From Liolophura sinensis (Eukaryota; Mollusca; Polyplacophora; Chitonida; Chitonidae), in NCBI RefSeq assembly GCF_032854445.1, contig NC_088304.1, forward strand, positions 7,267,704 through 7,331,703: a stretch of 64,000 bases of DNA, written 5' to 3'. Position 1 is the stretch's first letter. Every line of letters starts with the position of its first letter. Shown here piece after piece: positions 22,007 to 35,210 of this stretch. The position numbers and the translations under genes are program-made. A model generated the notes under the pieces. The model was not told the origin of the DNA and did no database searches. It saw only the letters and a program-made list of their open reading frames with translations.

Positions 22007-23952
22007 CTACGAAAGTATCCAGCAGGGCTATCAAAATATGGACAAGCCGTGTGGATCATGGTTTGGCTGACGTCTGTAGGAGATAGCAATTAGCAAAAAC
22101 GACACTAACAGGTTCTAAGCAAGGGCACTGACTGCCATCAGCCGTAACATTGGCCTTTAGTCGTAGACATTTAAATCAGGCCCTGACGGCAAAAAGAGGG
22201 AATAATTAATAAAAACGAACCGCTACAGTTAATTTAAAAAGTCGCGAAGAAATTGATGCAGTCAGATTCTCATGTGAATTCTGGTGAGAGAAAGCTTGAT
22301 TGTAGCGTGTGAGCTATTAGGAGAGGTAAATTATTTGTTAATGGCATGTGCATTGATGCAGAGACTGTAAATGATCTATAAAATATATATAAAAATATAT
22401 AATCGCAATTACTGTTGCCCTCAGAGTACTCAGAGAGGAACCCTTTTCCAGTATGAACAACATTCCCTCTTTTAAATATACGTAATTAAATATGACGGCT
22501 TTCGTAAATTTTGGTCTGTGTCAGGACAAACAGAGAGAGGCTAGCAGGCATATCAGGTTGATATGAAAGTGTAGCATTTCCCAGCAGATCTGCCTGAAGT
22601 TAGCAGGCAACGCTCTGTAATATCCACCACGCAGTTACATCCGGACAGCTCAACCCTTCTCAAGTGTTCCTCAGCAGACAAAAAAGACTTATTTGTTAGG
22701 GATTGATGTCGCTTAGATCTGCTCAGATGTAAATTAAATTTCGGACGACATCGCCAGATCTTAAGCCGGTATTACTAAACAGCCAGACGTGTCGATGAAA
22801 ACGGCATTGCTCTGAGCCTCTGAAAGACTTCATCAAAGCACCGGGTTTTATTTACAGGTCCCCGGTAGAAAACCTTTAGGACATTTTTTCCGTCGCAGAA
22901 ATATCAGTCAGCCCTTTGCGTTAATTCGACCACAGGAGATCGATTCTAGAGAGGAGAGCGAGACGTGTGGATTCTGAGGGTAAATAAGCAACTGTTTGGT
23001 TTGCCACAATTTTTATGCCAGAATCGGAAATTTTGTTGACCTAACAGGGGTGCCAAGGGAGGAGAATCGAAATTGAAATTTATCCACATGTCTTGATTAC
23101 AAAATAAGAAATGAGCAAGAAAGTGCACATGAAAACAATCGCATGGCCATGCAAGGTGTGGGTGGTTTGGCCATCGCTTTTTACAGAGCAATAAAGTGAA
23201 AACATAGACATTCCTGATGTCGTTGTTCAAGCCATACAAAACTGATATCATTAATTAATTTTGTGATAATCGTCGAACTCATCAATTTTCTATTCACATG
23301 ATACCGGTCAGGCCAATATTGTATAGAAAACTGTACTTTTGGAAAAAAAACTGCAGCCCTTCACCAGCCACTTCTAAAATATTCTAACATATGAAGAAAT
23401 CCGAACATTGCAGAAAAAGCTGGATTCGAGCTTGCGACATCACTGTCCAGGGAATTATCGGCTGTGGTGAGGGAAACTATGACTAAAGCTGGTTTTCTTG
23501 GTCTACATTATAAAATAAATCGATTCTTTCTCACATATAATTAGATAAAATGGAAAATAAATCGAAACTAGCAGCTAATGATTATTCTTTGATTATGTGC
23601 TTTACAGATAAGGGATAAAAAAAAACGGTATACAGGTAAGCATGAATTATTATAAATTAGACGACAACAATCATGAAATAATTTTCTAGACTGATCAAGC
23701 TGCACAGAAACAGGTCATAAAACCAAAGAGAGATAAACAACGTTACATAAAGTGGATTTTAAAGTAATTTAGTAATATTTTACACAGCCCGAAAATCTTG
23801 TAATCATAAACCCTATCGAACCACGTCATGTTCCCCGTTATAACGATAACACGGTAGCACATTGAGAGAAGCGTGTGGTAAGTATCGGAACCAGGTATCT
23901 CCATTTATTCCACTCTCCTTTCAGACCTCTATGGAGATATGTGGAATTTATT
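22007..23952 (+). repeat. Subunit A3
   Basis: Retains a segment near 23690-23775 (aagctgcacagaaacaggtc...) that is shared only with A6. An AT-rich expansion at 22375-22402 destroys the short MCIDAET frame. Confidence 0.9.
22375..22402. repeat. AT-rich microsatellite-like expansion in A3
   Basis: An irregular string of ata/aaata units replaces gtaaaatctaaa found in the other A copies. Confidence 0.6.
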
Positions 23953-26174
23953 ATCCAGCAGGGCTATCTAAATATCAACGAGCCGCCCAGATCATCATTA
24001 GGCTGATGTCTGCAGGAGACAGTAATTACTGATGGGCATTGAGCCAGGACAACAATTGTCATTAGCCTTGAAACTGTGCAGAATACAGTGGTTCTATACA
24101 TTTATATCATACACTGATGGCAAAAGAGGGGGTGGGGGGATAATTAATGCAGTTCATTTAAAAAGTCCCGAAGATTTTAATGAAATGAGATTCTCATGTG
24201 AATTCTTGAGAGATTGGATGTAGTGAGCGACATCTTTTAGGAAATGTAAATTATTTGTTAGTGCCATGTACATTGACGCAGAGATTGTAAATGTTGTGGA
24301 ATCTAAACTCGCAGTTGGTGTTGCCGTCAGTGGATTCGAAGATACAAGGTTATTACTGAACAGCCTGACGTGTCAATGCAACCCGCATCGCCATGAGTCT
24401 CTGAAAGACTCAATCCCCCAGGGTTTATTTACAGTCCACCGATAAAGAGCCTTTAGGTCATTTTTTCCGTCGCAGAAATATCAGTCAGCCCTTTGCGTTA
24501 ATTCGGCCACAGGAGATCGATTCTAGAGAGGAGAGCCAGACGTGTGCATCCTGAGTGTAAATAAGCAACTGTTTGGTTTGCCACAATTTTTATTACAGCA
24601 GCGGAACTTTTGTTGACGTAACGGGGCCGTCAAGGGAAGGTGAAATTTATCCAAATGTCTTGATTACCAAATAGTAATTGAGAAACCAAGTGTGCATGAA
24701 AGGCCATGCAGGCAGTGGGTGGTATGGTTATGGCTTTTTACAGAGCAATAAAGTTAAACCATAGATTGTATTAATTTTCTTCCTCAATCCATACAAAATG
24801 ACCTGCAAGAGTTGGATTCCAGCTCGCGACCTCAGTCACCAGGAGATTATCAGCTTTGGTGAGAGCAACCCTGGCTCGCGCTGACACGTGCTGTAGAATA
24901 AATACAATTCTTTTGCAAATTTTCCGATATAACATGGAGAATAAATATCAAAACACTTCTTCCTACCCATTTACTAAGACTCAGCCAATCAATGCGTACA
25001 GCCTTCCCCTTATTATTCAGTATTAAGTCAGGTAAGTCTCAAACTTGTGTTAATTACGAGTCGAATGGAACTTCAGCTTGGACCTGCATTTGTACTCATA
25101 ATGATTTATTCTTTTTTTGCGTGAATGGGAGTGCTGTAAGTGCTGATTAATGCTACTACCTGATTTTCATTTGTAAATCGAAACTAGCAGAGATCTGAAA
25201 ACTATCGCCGGGCCATGCAGGCTGTAAGTGGCTGATATGTTTTTTTTACAGAGCAATAAAGTGAAGTCACACATTTTAACCATGTTGTTCCTCGATCCGT
25301 ACAAAATGTATGAGAGAATTTAGTATAATTGATTTAATCAACAGATTTAGTGAGAAAGGCCAAACTCATTATGTTTCCACCTACACGAAAGTGGTCAGGG
25401 TTACAGGTGTAAGAATCTACAGCCCTTCACCTGGCACTTCTGAAACCTCCTCACTTAAAGTCACAGCCAAATTTAAGTTAGAGTGAGAGTTGGATTCGAG
25501 TCAACAAACTTACTGGGGATATCAGCTGTGGTGAGAAAAGCTTTGGCTCATCTTGGCTCATATGTGGAAACTTTTGTACACATTTGGAAATCTTTTCTTG
25601 ATCGACATACATGTATGTAGATAAGTACAAGTCTTTGCACACATGTGGTTAGTAAATACCAAGGCGGTGTAGCCGTCCAGGACGGAGAAGACCAGCGCCT
25701 TGTTGTTTCCTTAATATGCAGAGTGCACGGTCAGGTAAGTAAGAAAACTGTCTGCGTGAGTGGGATTACTGCATGTGCTCCAACTGACTGGCCATCTTTC
25801 TTAATCTTAATGTAAAAATCTAAAGTAACGGAACTGCTAGCGGTTAATGATCGAATACGTGTTACATATACTGATGTTGATGAGAGAATAGCTTACTTTA
25901 AATGGCCATCACCACAACATTGTCTTCTATACTGACAAAGTTACACAGAAATAGATAATAAAACCATACACTGACATTTATTAATATTTTACACAGCCCC
26001 AAAATTCTATCGTCTACAAACCTTATCACCGTTATTTCCACTTATAATGCGAGATAACAAAAACAGAAAAGCGCTTTCAGAGGAGCGTCTGGTAAATCTC
26101 GGAACCGGGTAACTCGGTTAATCCCACTCTCAGATCAACCTGTTTGACCTCTCTGGAGATATGGGAGAACTGGT
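23953..26174 (+). repeat. Subunit B3
   Basis: Double-module B structure. B frame at 24266-24445. About 50 bp is missing after the second donor-like site near 25752. A G-rich run lies near 24128-24139. Confidence 0.9.
24266..24445 (+). other. Recurrent B frame, 59 codons (B3)
   Basis: Same length and frame as B1, starting MYIDAEIVNVVESKLAVGVA. Confidence 0.25.
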
Positions 26175-26502
26175 ACCCAGCAGGGCCATAAAATTATGAA
26201 CAACCCGCCCAGATCATCATGAGACTGATGTCTGTAAGAGATAGTAATTACTGAAGGGCATGGAAGGGTTCTAAGCGAGAGGACAGATTGTCATTAAAGA
26301 TGTGTAGAATACAGCGCTCTAGACATTTATATCAGACCATGATGGCAAAAAGGGGAATAATTAATTAAAATGTGCAGTTCATTTTAAAAGACGCGAAGAT
26401 ATTAAAGAAGTGAGATTCTCACGTGAATTCTTCTGAGATAAAGGCTGATTGTACATTTCCTCTTAGAGGATGTGAATTATCCGTCAATGCCAGGTGTATT
26501 AA

Positions 26503-26664
26503 CGTATTGAAGTTGGTGAGGACAAAAAGGTGTGTTTACATAACAATGTGACATTTCGGATCACAAGTGATGTTGTAGTTCGTGGCTCCAAACATACAAT
26601 GGTCTTGCATTTTTTCGCAGACGAAAGGCATGCCGGCAATCACTTTGTATTTGTTCTGTACTAA
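26503..26664 (+). other. Recurrent C frame 1 (C3)
   Basis: Same 53-codon span as in C1, with ITSDVVVRGSKHTMVLHFFA. Confidence 0.25.
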
Positions 26665-26730
26665 CTATTTTTACCATGATAACTTTTTCTACGCATAACC
26701 AACTTCCAAATCTTTTTTGAAAATGTTGAT

Positions 26731-26997
26731 TTGTGTCAGAATAAAAGACCAAAACATTTTTCCATTGATGAAAATAAGGTTTTAGGATTCCATAAATCGA
26801 CCCCAGAGATAGAACTGAGACAGAACGGAGAACTTAAAATATGGAGTCTATACTGTACATCCAAAATCCCACTGGTGAATGCCATTAGTGGACATGATAT
26901 ATATTCCAAATACCATTATTACTATCAATACGACTGGAATCTCGTTATCTGTAACATCACTGTCAGCAAGCTAAAGAAACAATCCCAAAAAGTCTGA
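26731..26997 (+). other. Recurrent C/F frame 2 (C3)
   Basis: Frame opens inside a shortened leader (about 43 bp lost relative to C2) and ends at the same stop as C2 after KKQSQKV. Confidence 0.25.
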
Positions 26998-28624
26998 TTT
27001 CTTCGGCTCAAAGGTGTCTCGTTTCTAGTTTAACCCTTGGTGCAATTGCTCCTTTGCGAGAGGACAGCTCCTTGATAACATCACCTCATTTGAGGACGCA
27101 CAGTGAGATGGTAGAAGACATATTAAAGTCATGTAAAAGTCTTGCGTTTCACAGATCTGTCTAAGGTCAGCAGACAATGCTCTCTAATATCCACGACACA
27201 GTTACATCTCGACACCACAACGCCTTCTCAAGTGTTCCTCAGCAGACAACAAAGATGTATTTGTTAAGGACTGGTGTAACGGCGATCTGCCCAGATGTAA
27301 ATTGAAGTTTATCGCCATCGACAGATCTCAAGCCGGTAATACTGAACAGCCTTACGTGTCGATTCAACCCGCATCGCCCTGAGTCTCTAAAAGACTCAAT
27401 ACAGCAGGGTTTATTTACAAGTCCTAAAGAAACTTTAGGACATTTTTTTTCTGTCACAGAAGTATGAGTGAACCCTTTGCAGAAAGTGGGCCACAGAAGA
27501 TCAATTCTAAAGACGAAATCGAGACGGGTGGATCCTAAGTGTATATAACCAACTGTTTGGTTTACCACATTTCTATGCCTGCAGCGGAACTCTTCTTGAC
27601 TTAACGGAGCTGCCCAGACACGGGAAAAGAAGCCAAAATTTATCCAGATGTCTTGATTTCAAAATAGGAATTGATCAACAAAGTGTAAGTGAAAACAGTC
27701 GCTAGGCCATGCAAGAAGTAGGTGGTTGGGCGGCAGCTTTTTTTCAATACAAAATTGATATCATTAATTGATTTAGTGATTATGGCCGTACCCATTAATT
27801 TTCTATGTACATGATACCCGCCATGATGATGGTGTATAGAACTGTAGTTCCGAAGAAAACTCCAGACTTTCACCTTTCACTTCTTAAAACTTCTAACATT
27901 AAACGACAACCGAAGCAAGAGCTGGATTTGAGCTTGCTACCTCACTGACAAGGGTATTATCAGCTTTGGTTAGACCAGCCTTGGCTCATGCTGACTCGTG
28001 TCGAAAACATTTGTACACATTTGGAAACATTTTCTAACCCAATATATGTAAAATAAAACCAGTTTTTTTGCACATATACATATGTACAATGGAGAATAAT
28101 CATCAAAACCGCTCTTCCCAACATTCATCAACACGGAGTCATTCCACGCTTACAGCCTTCCATTTATTATCTCGTGCCAAGTCAGGTGAGAACCAAGATT
28201 GTTTTAGATACGAACCCAATTGGGCTTCAGCTTGAACCTGCATTTGTACTCAGAATGATTTATTGTTTATTTGCGTGAGTGGGAGTACTTTATGTGTAGT
28301 GACTGATTAATGGTGCTACGTAATGTAAATGTGTGAATCGAAACTAATAGCTCAGCTAGCGATTACTGTTCGGACATGTGTTATACAGGCAGTCATCTCT
28401 GTTAACGATAACAGACCAGTATAAATAGAAGCAGGAATTATTACAAATTAGACGACCATTACATTGAAATTGTTTTCTAGACAGATCATATTCCACAGAA
28501 ACAGGATCATAAAAGACAAACACCATTACATCAAGTCGATTTTCCTAGTAATTTACTAATATATTACACAGTCCGAAAGTCTTGTAATCATAAACCTTAT
28601 GGAACCGCGTGAAGTTTTCCGTTA

Positions 28625-28825
28625 ATGACGATGGCCGAAAAGCATTTTAAGAGGAGCGTCTGGTCAATCTCGGAACCGGGTAACTCGATAAATCCCAGTC
28701 TCAGACCAACCTTTTTCACCTCTCTGGAGATATGGGGGAATTGGTATCCAGCAGGGGTGTCAAAATATAAACAAGCCGCCCAGATCATCATGAGGCTGAT
28801 GTCTGTAGGAGATAGTAATTACTGA
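28625..28825 (+). other. Recurrent landmark frame (C3/D3)
   Basis: 66 codons, ending VGDSNY. Confidence 0.25.
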
Positions 28826-30520
28826 TGGGCATTGATGTGTTCTGAGCCAGGTCACCGATTGTCATTAGCTGTGGTCTCAGACATTTATATTAGACACTGA
28901 TGGTAACAGAAAACGAATAGTTAATAAAAATGTACAGTTTTTTTTAAAACTTCGCAAAGATTTCAATGAAGTCAGATTCTGATGTGAATTCTATTGAGAG
29001 AAATATTGTTTGTAGCGTGTGCGCTATAGGCCTACACGTCAATGCCTTGAACACTGAGACTTTGAAGTATCGCTGAAGGGGCCAGCACGACAGGTACGAG
29101 TGTAGATCATGCTGAGAAATCGCGAATCACAGTTTCTGCTGTCGTCTGTGGCTTAAAGCTTACATGTGCAGTACATGAACGCCTTTCTCTTGGGTGTAGG
29201 AAGTCGGGTTCAGGGCAGTTTTCAGCATTTTCACATTTTCAGACTATTCCCAACAATATTCTTTATTAAAGATATCTGGTACTTAAATAATATTATAAAT
29301 AGTAAAATTTAAAGGCGTTCGAAAATTCCGGTGTGTCACAACAAAGTACATGGTTTGGCAAATGTACGCTTTGCAATTTATCACCCTCTCGTATAAATGA
29401 AAAAAAATTCGGGGGGGGGGGGGGGTACAGATAAGGCTTTGAAATTTCCTGAATGAAAACCAAAGAGAGTCTTGCGTCCTTAAAGTGGTAACAGATAAAA
29501 TGCAGTCTACTTCATATCCTATCGCCATCCGGTAGGCATGTATGCAAACTGGGGCCGTCATCTTCATCACAGTTACCAATTACCATTGTTGATATAAATA
29601 CGAATGCAGCCATGTTGTTTTGTGACATCACTTTTTTTTATCTCCTCAATCAATCTTGTCTCCTTCTATAGTTTTTCTTTAGTGCACGAACAGAGCTCCT
29701 TTAATGCAAGAATATATTCTTGATTATACCACATTATTATTTTCTCCGCCTACAGTGAGAAGTTAGAAGGCATGTTAAGGTGATATAAAAGTGTAGCATT
29801 TCACAGCAGATCTGTCTGAAGTTAGCAGGCAATGCTCTGTAATATCCAGTTACATCTGGACAGCACAACCCTTCTCAAGTGTTCCTCAGCAGACAAAAAA
29901 TGACATATTTGTTAGGGTCGCGTGTCGCGGAAATCTCTTCAGATGTAAATTGATTTTTGAACACCATCGATAGATCTTAAGCCGGCAATACAGAACAGCC
30001 CGACGTGTGGGTACACAAGGCATTGTTCTGAACCCCTAAAAGACTTCATCGAACCACCAGGGTTCATTTACTGGTCAAAGCCAAAGAACCTTTAGGACAT
30101 TTTTTCCGTCGCAGAAATATCAATGAACCTTTTCCGTCAGTTCATCTCGATGAGATCGATTCCATATCTAGAAGAGCGAGACGTGTGGATCCTGATATAA
30201 TGATATTTAATTTTCTGTGTGCATGATACCGGTCAGGCTAATAGTGTATAGAAAACTGTTGTTCTGGAAGTAAACTGCAGCCCTTCTTCAGCCAAGTCTT
30301 AAAATTACTAAATTAAAAACAAATCCGAACGTTGCAGAAAGAGCCTGATTCGAGCTTGCGATCTCACTGGCGATGGGATTATCGGCTGTGGTGAAGGCAA
30401 CCTTAACTCGTTCTGGCACGTGACGAAAACTTTTGGAATTATTTTGTATGTCTACATATGTAAAATAAACACAATTCTTTCGCACATATACATATACAAA
30501 ATTGAGAATAAATACAAACT
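28746..30520 (+). repeat. Subunit D3
   Basis: D layout as in D1, with an uninterrupted run of 15 G at 29411-29425 at the position of the variable G tract. Lacks module 6 and runs into the E3 landmark. Confidence 0.9.
29411..29425 (+). repeat. Homopolymer of 15 G (D3)
   Basis: Unbroken G run at the D-specific variable site. Length may be affected by sequencing or assembly error, which is common for such runs. Confidence 0.7.
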
Positions 30521-30959
30521 AGCAGGTCTGTGCGGATCAGCATTAGTCTCATGTCTGTAGGACACAGTAATTCCTAAAGGGTAGTGATGTGTTCTGAGTC
30601 AGGACACCGATTGCCATTAGCCGTAACACTGCGCACAATACAGCGGTCCTTACATCAGACCATGGTGGCAAAAGGGGGGAATAATTAACAAAACTTTTCC
30701 GTTATATTAACAAGTCGCGGAGGTCTTAATGAAGCGAGATTCTGATGTGAATTATGTTGAGAGAAAGGTTGATTGTAGCGTTTGACGTATTAGTACATGT
30801 AAATTATTTGTTAGTGCCATGTGCACTGATGCAAAGATTGTAAATGATGTAAAATCTAAAACCGCAATTGCTGTTGCCGTCCGTGGATTCCAAGATACTA
30901 TTGCATGCACCTTTTTCCTGAATAAACAACATTATCTATTCAGTGTATACGTAACTGAA

Positions 30960-30983
30960 TGATATTACCTAATGGTAAAATCA
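30960..30983. other. Hairpin, one mismatch (E3)
   Basis: Right arm reads ggtaaaatca, so one of the ten pairs is lost. Shared with E4. Confidence 0.6.
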
Positions 30984-31083
30984 AAACATATGTCGTTTCC
31001 CAGGAGATCTGTCTGAAGTTAGCAGACAATGCTCTGTAATATCCACGACTACATCTACATCTAGACAGCTCAGTCCTTCTCTA

Positions 31084-31416
31084 GTGCTCCTCAGCAGACA
31101 AAAAAGACGTATTTGTTTGGGTTGCGTGTTGCGGACCTCTGCTCAGATGAGAATTGAATGTTGGGCGACATCGGCAGATCTTCAGCCAGTATTACTGAAC
31201 AGCCCGTGTCGATACAAACGGCATTGCTCTAAGCCCCTCAAAGACTTCATCATACTACCCAAGTTCTTACACTGGCCAAGGCTAAAGAACCTGTGGGACA
31301 TTTTTTCCGTCGCAGAAATATCAGTGAACCCTTTGCGTCAGTTTGGCTCGATGAGATCGATTCTAGAGAGAAGAGCGAGACGTGTGGATCCTGAGGGTAA
31401 ACAAGCAATTGTTTGA
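31084..31416 (+). other. Recurrent E frame, 110 codons (E3)
   Basis: Same core as E1, ending RRVDPEGKQAIV. E5 has the same length. Confidence 0.2.
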
Positions 31417-32430
31417 TTTGGCATAATTTTTATATTTTTGTTGACGTAACAGAGCCAGTATTGGGGAGAATCGAAACTGAAATTTATGCAGATGTCTTCA
31501 TTACAAAACAGGAATTGATCAACAGACTGTACATGGAAATCGCCAGGCCATGCAGGGTGTGGTTGGTTTGGCCATGGCTTTTTAAAGTGAGAGCAGTAAA
31601 GTGAAAGCATAGACATTTGTTGATCCTCGATAAGTACAAAACTTCCAACTTAAAACGACAACCGAACTTTGCAGCAAGAGCAGCTGGTCTCGAGCTTACA
31701 ACCTCAGTGGCCAGGGAATTATCGGCTGTGGTGAGATCAACCTTGACTCATGCTGATTCGTGTCGAAAACTTCCGTACACATTTGGGAATATTTTCTAGG
31801 TCTATATATGAAAAATAAATACAATTCTTTTGCACATATTCATATATAAATTGGAAAACACTGCTCCTCTTACCCATTCAAAAACACAGAGGCAATCGTC
31901 GCTAACAGCCTTCGCCTTAATATGCAGTGCAAAGTCAGGTGAGGACCAGATTTGACATGAGCAGAATAGAGCTTCTGCTTAAATCTGCCGTTGTGTTCAA
32001 AATGATTTATTTGTTTATTTACGTCAATGGGAGTACCGTAAGTCTCCTTACTTATTTGCGGAGCTACATAATATTAATGTGTATATGTAAACTCGTAAGT
32101 GTGCTAGCGGATAAATGTTATCTCTGTCAATGTTAAGATTCCGGTATACAAGTAGGCCTGAATTATTATAAATCAGATGACAGTAATCATGAAATAGTTT
32201 TCTAGACTGATCAAATTACAAAGAAATAGATCATAAAACTATTCACGGACAACAACATTTATTTAACATGTTTAACCGCTACAATATAAAATGGATTTTC
32301 AAGTAATTTATTATTATTTACCGCAGCCCGGGAATCTTGCAGTCGTAAACTTTATCGAACATTGATGACAAGGAAGCACTTTAACAGGAGCGTCTAGTAA
32401 ATCTCGGAACCGGTTAACTCGATTTATCAC

Positions 32431-33364
32431 AAGTGCCATGTACATTGTGGAACACTGTAGTATATGACCTTCTCTTTAACACACCAAATGTTTTTCCACT
32501 GGTGAGATTAAAACTTTGGGATTTCCTGACTCGACACCAGAGATACACTTGAGACAGAACGGAGAACTTGTAATATGGAGTCTATTTCATATCCAATATC
32601 CTACCGATAAATACAAACTGTTGTCGTATTATCTATTATAGTATCATGTATCATCATTGCTATCAATACGATTAGGGAACCACGTTTATGTTTTGACCAT
32701 ACTGTTATCATATTCTGTAAAACAATCCATCAAAAATTTCATCTCATGCGGTATAAGGTCTGCCCTAAAATTTCGCCCTTAGAATAATAGCTGCTTTGTG
32801 CAAGTACAGTGTGTAGTATTCTTCTCGATTACATCACCTGACTTTAGGACACGCAAGGCATATTGATATGATCTACAACATACAAAACATTGTACAATGT
32901 GCGTGTAGAGTTATTGTTTATTTGCGTCAGTGGGAATACTGTATGTGTGCTCTCTGACTGGCCACGCCCCCTATAAATGTTTACTGTTGCTGTGTAAATC
33001 TAAAGTAAGAGATTAACTAGCGAATAATGATCAGGTACGTCTTACATATACTGATCTCTGCTGATGAGAGAATAGCTTACTCTAGATCGCCATAACCATA
33101 CAATTGTCTTCTAAACTGACAAAATTACACAAAAATAGATAACAAAACCATACAGAGACAGACACCAATACACAAAATGGATTTCTAAGACATTTATTAA
33201 TATTTTACACAGCCTAAAATTCTATAGTCTACAAACCTTATTGAATCACGTGATATTTCCGTTAACAGCGCGAGAAAACGATGACAAGGGCGCATCATAA
33301 GAGAAGCGTCTGGTAAATCTCGAAACCCGATAACTCAACTAAATCAGATCAATCTTTTCAGCCT
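32431..33364 (+). repeat. Subunit F3, left end deleted
   Basis: Same junction as F2 (aagtgccatgtacattgtgg). The RPK..FSI block remains from about 32480 to 32640 but without the landmark and upstream region. Palindrome at 32887-32900. Confidence 0.85.
32887..32900. other. 14-bp perfect palindrome (F3)
   Basis: Same sequence as F1. Confidence 0.7.
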
Positions 33365-35210
33365 TTACGAAAGTATCCAGCAGGGCTATTAAAATATGAA
33401 CAAGTCGTGCAGGTCATGGTTTCGCTGACGTCTGTAATTACTGAAAAACACGTATAGGTTGTACGCCAGGGCACCGACTGTCATTAGCTATAAACTTAGC
33501 CATTAGCTGTAGACAATTCTATTAGACGCTGACGGCAAAAAAAGCGAATAATTAATAAAACAAACCGGTACAGTTAATTTAAGACGCAAAGACTTTAATG
33601 CAGTCAGATAGGAGAAAGGTTGATTGTAGCGTGTGACTTATTAGAAGATGTAAATTAATTGTTAGTGCCATGTGCATCGATGCAGAGATTGTAATTGATG
33701 TGAAATCTAAAATCGCAATTGTTGTTGGCGTCTGAGGATTCAAAGGTGGACCCTTCTCCATTATGAAAAACATTCCCTCTTTTAAATATACGTAATTGAA
33801 TATTACGGCTTTCGTAAATTCTGGTCTGTGTCAGGACAAACAGAGAGAGGCTAGCTGGCATATCAGGGTGATATGAAAGTGTAGCATTTCCCAGCAGATC
33901 TGCCTGAAGTTAGCAGGCAACGCTCTGTAATATCAACGACGCAGTTACATCTGGACAGCTCAACCCTTCTCAAGTGTTCCTCAGCAGACAAGAAAGACTT
34001 ATTTGTTAGGGACTGATGTCGCTTAGATCTGCTCAGATGTAAACTAAATTTCGGACGCCATCGACAGATCTTAAGTCGGTATTACTCAACAGCCCGACGT
34101 GTCGATAAAAACGGCATTGCTCTGAAACTCTGAAAGACTTCATCAAAGCACCAGGCTTTATTTACAGACCCCCGGTAGAAAACCTTTAGGACATTTTTTC
34201 CGTGGCAGAAATATCAGTAAACCCCTTGTGTTAATTCGACCACACGAGATCGATTCTAGAGAGGAGAGCGAGATGTGTGGATTCTGAGGGTAAATAACCA
34301 ACTATTTCGTTTGCCACAATTTTTATACCAGTATTGGAACTTTTGTTGACCTAACGGGGCTGCCAAGGGAGCAGAATCGAAGATGAAATTTATCCAAATG
34401 TCTTTATTATAAATCAGGAAATGAACAACAAAGTGCACAGGAAAACTATCTCTTTTCCGTGCAAGGTGTGGGTGCTTCGGCGAAGGCTTTTTACAGAGCA
34501 GTAAAGTGAAAACATAGATATTACTGATGTCGTTTCTCGAGCCATACAAAATTGATAACATTAATTGATTTAGTGATAATCGTCGTACTTTTCCATGCAC
34601 ATGATACCGGTCAGGCTAATAGTGTATAGAAAACTGTACTTGTGCAAGTAAACTGCAGTCCTTCACCTGCCATTTCTAAAAACATCTAACATAAAAAGAA
34701 ATCCGAACCTTTGCAGGAAGAGCCGTATTCGAGCTTGCGACTTCATTGTCCAGGGAATTATCGGCTGTGGTCAGGGCATCCTTGACTCAAGCTGGCTCGT
34801 GTCGAAACTTTTGGAAATATTTTGTTGGTCTACATATGTAAAATAAATCGATTCTTTCCCACATATAATTAGATAAAATGGAAAATAAATCGAAACTAGC
34901 AGCTAATGATTATTCTTTGATTATGTGCTTTACAGATACGGGATAAAAGAACCGGTATACACGTAAGCATAAATTATTATAAATTAGATGACAACAGTCA
35001 TGAAATAATTTTCTAGACTAATCATTTTACTAATATTTTACACAGCTTAAAAATCTTGTAATCATAAACCCTATCCAAGCACGTGATGTTCCCCGTTATA
35101 ACGATGACACGGGAGCACATTGAGAGCAGCGTGTGGTAAGTATCGGAACCAGGTATCTCCATTTATTCCACTCTCCTTTCAGACCTCTATGGAGTTATGG
35201 GGGAACTGGT
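33365..35210 (+). repeat. Subunit A4, most diverged A
   Basis: Differs from the other A copies at many positions through about 34800. The landmark tail is changed (taattactgaaaaacacg) and the MCIDAE-type frame has an internal stop near 33732. Right of about 34850 it again resembles the other A copies, suggesting a change of origin within the subunit. Confidence 0.85.

Larger units (their letters stand above)
26175..28745 (+). repeat. Subunit C3
   Basis: C2-C5 type. Relative to C2 about 43 bp is missing immediately before the RPK..FSI block, giving the frame at 26731-26997. The stop-to-stop frame at 26503-26664 is open. Confidence 0.9.
30521..32430 (+). repeat. Subunit E3
   Basis: E-type frame at 31084-31416 is full length. 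The hairpin at 30960-30983 has one stem mismatch. A deletion of roughly 130 bp near 31640 joins gtacaaaa to cttccaacttaaaac, removing part of module 4. Confidence 0.9.
22007..33364 (+). repeat. Higher-order repeat copy 3 (subunits A3-F3)
   Basis: Period 11,358 bp. It keeps an 83-bp-scale segment in A (near 23690-23775) that A1, A2, A4 and A5 lack. It shares the collapsed E/F junction with copy 2 (near 32431) and has its own deletion in E near 31640. Confidence 0.95.

Noticed and set aside
27239-27568. Minus-strand 109-codon frame in C3, C4 and C5
   Set aside because: Present only in very similar copies; C1, C2 and C6 do not keep it, and nothing in it is recognisable.
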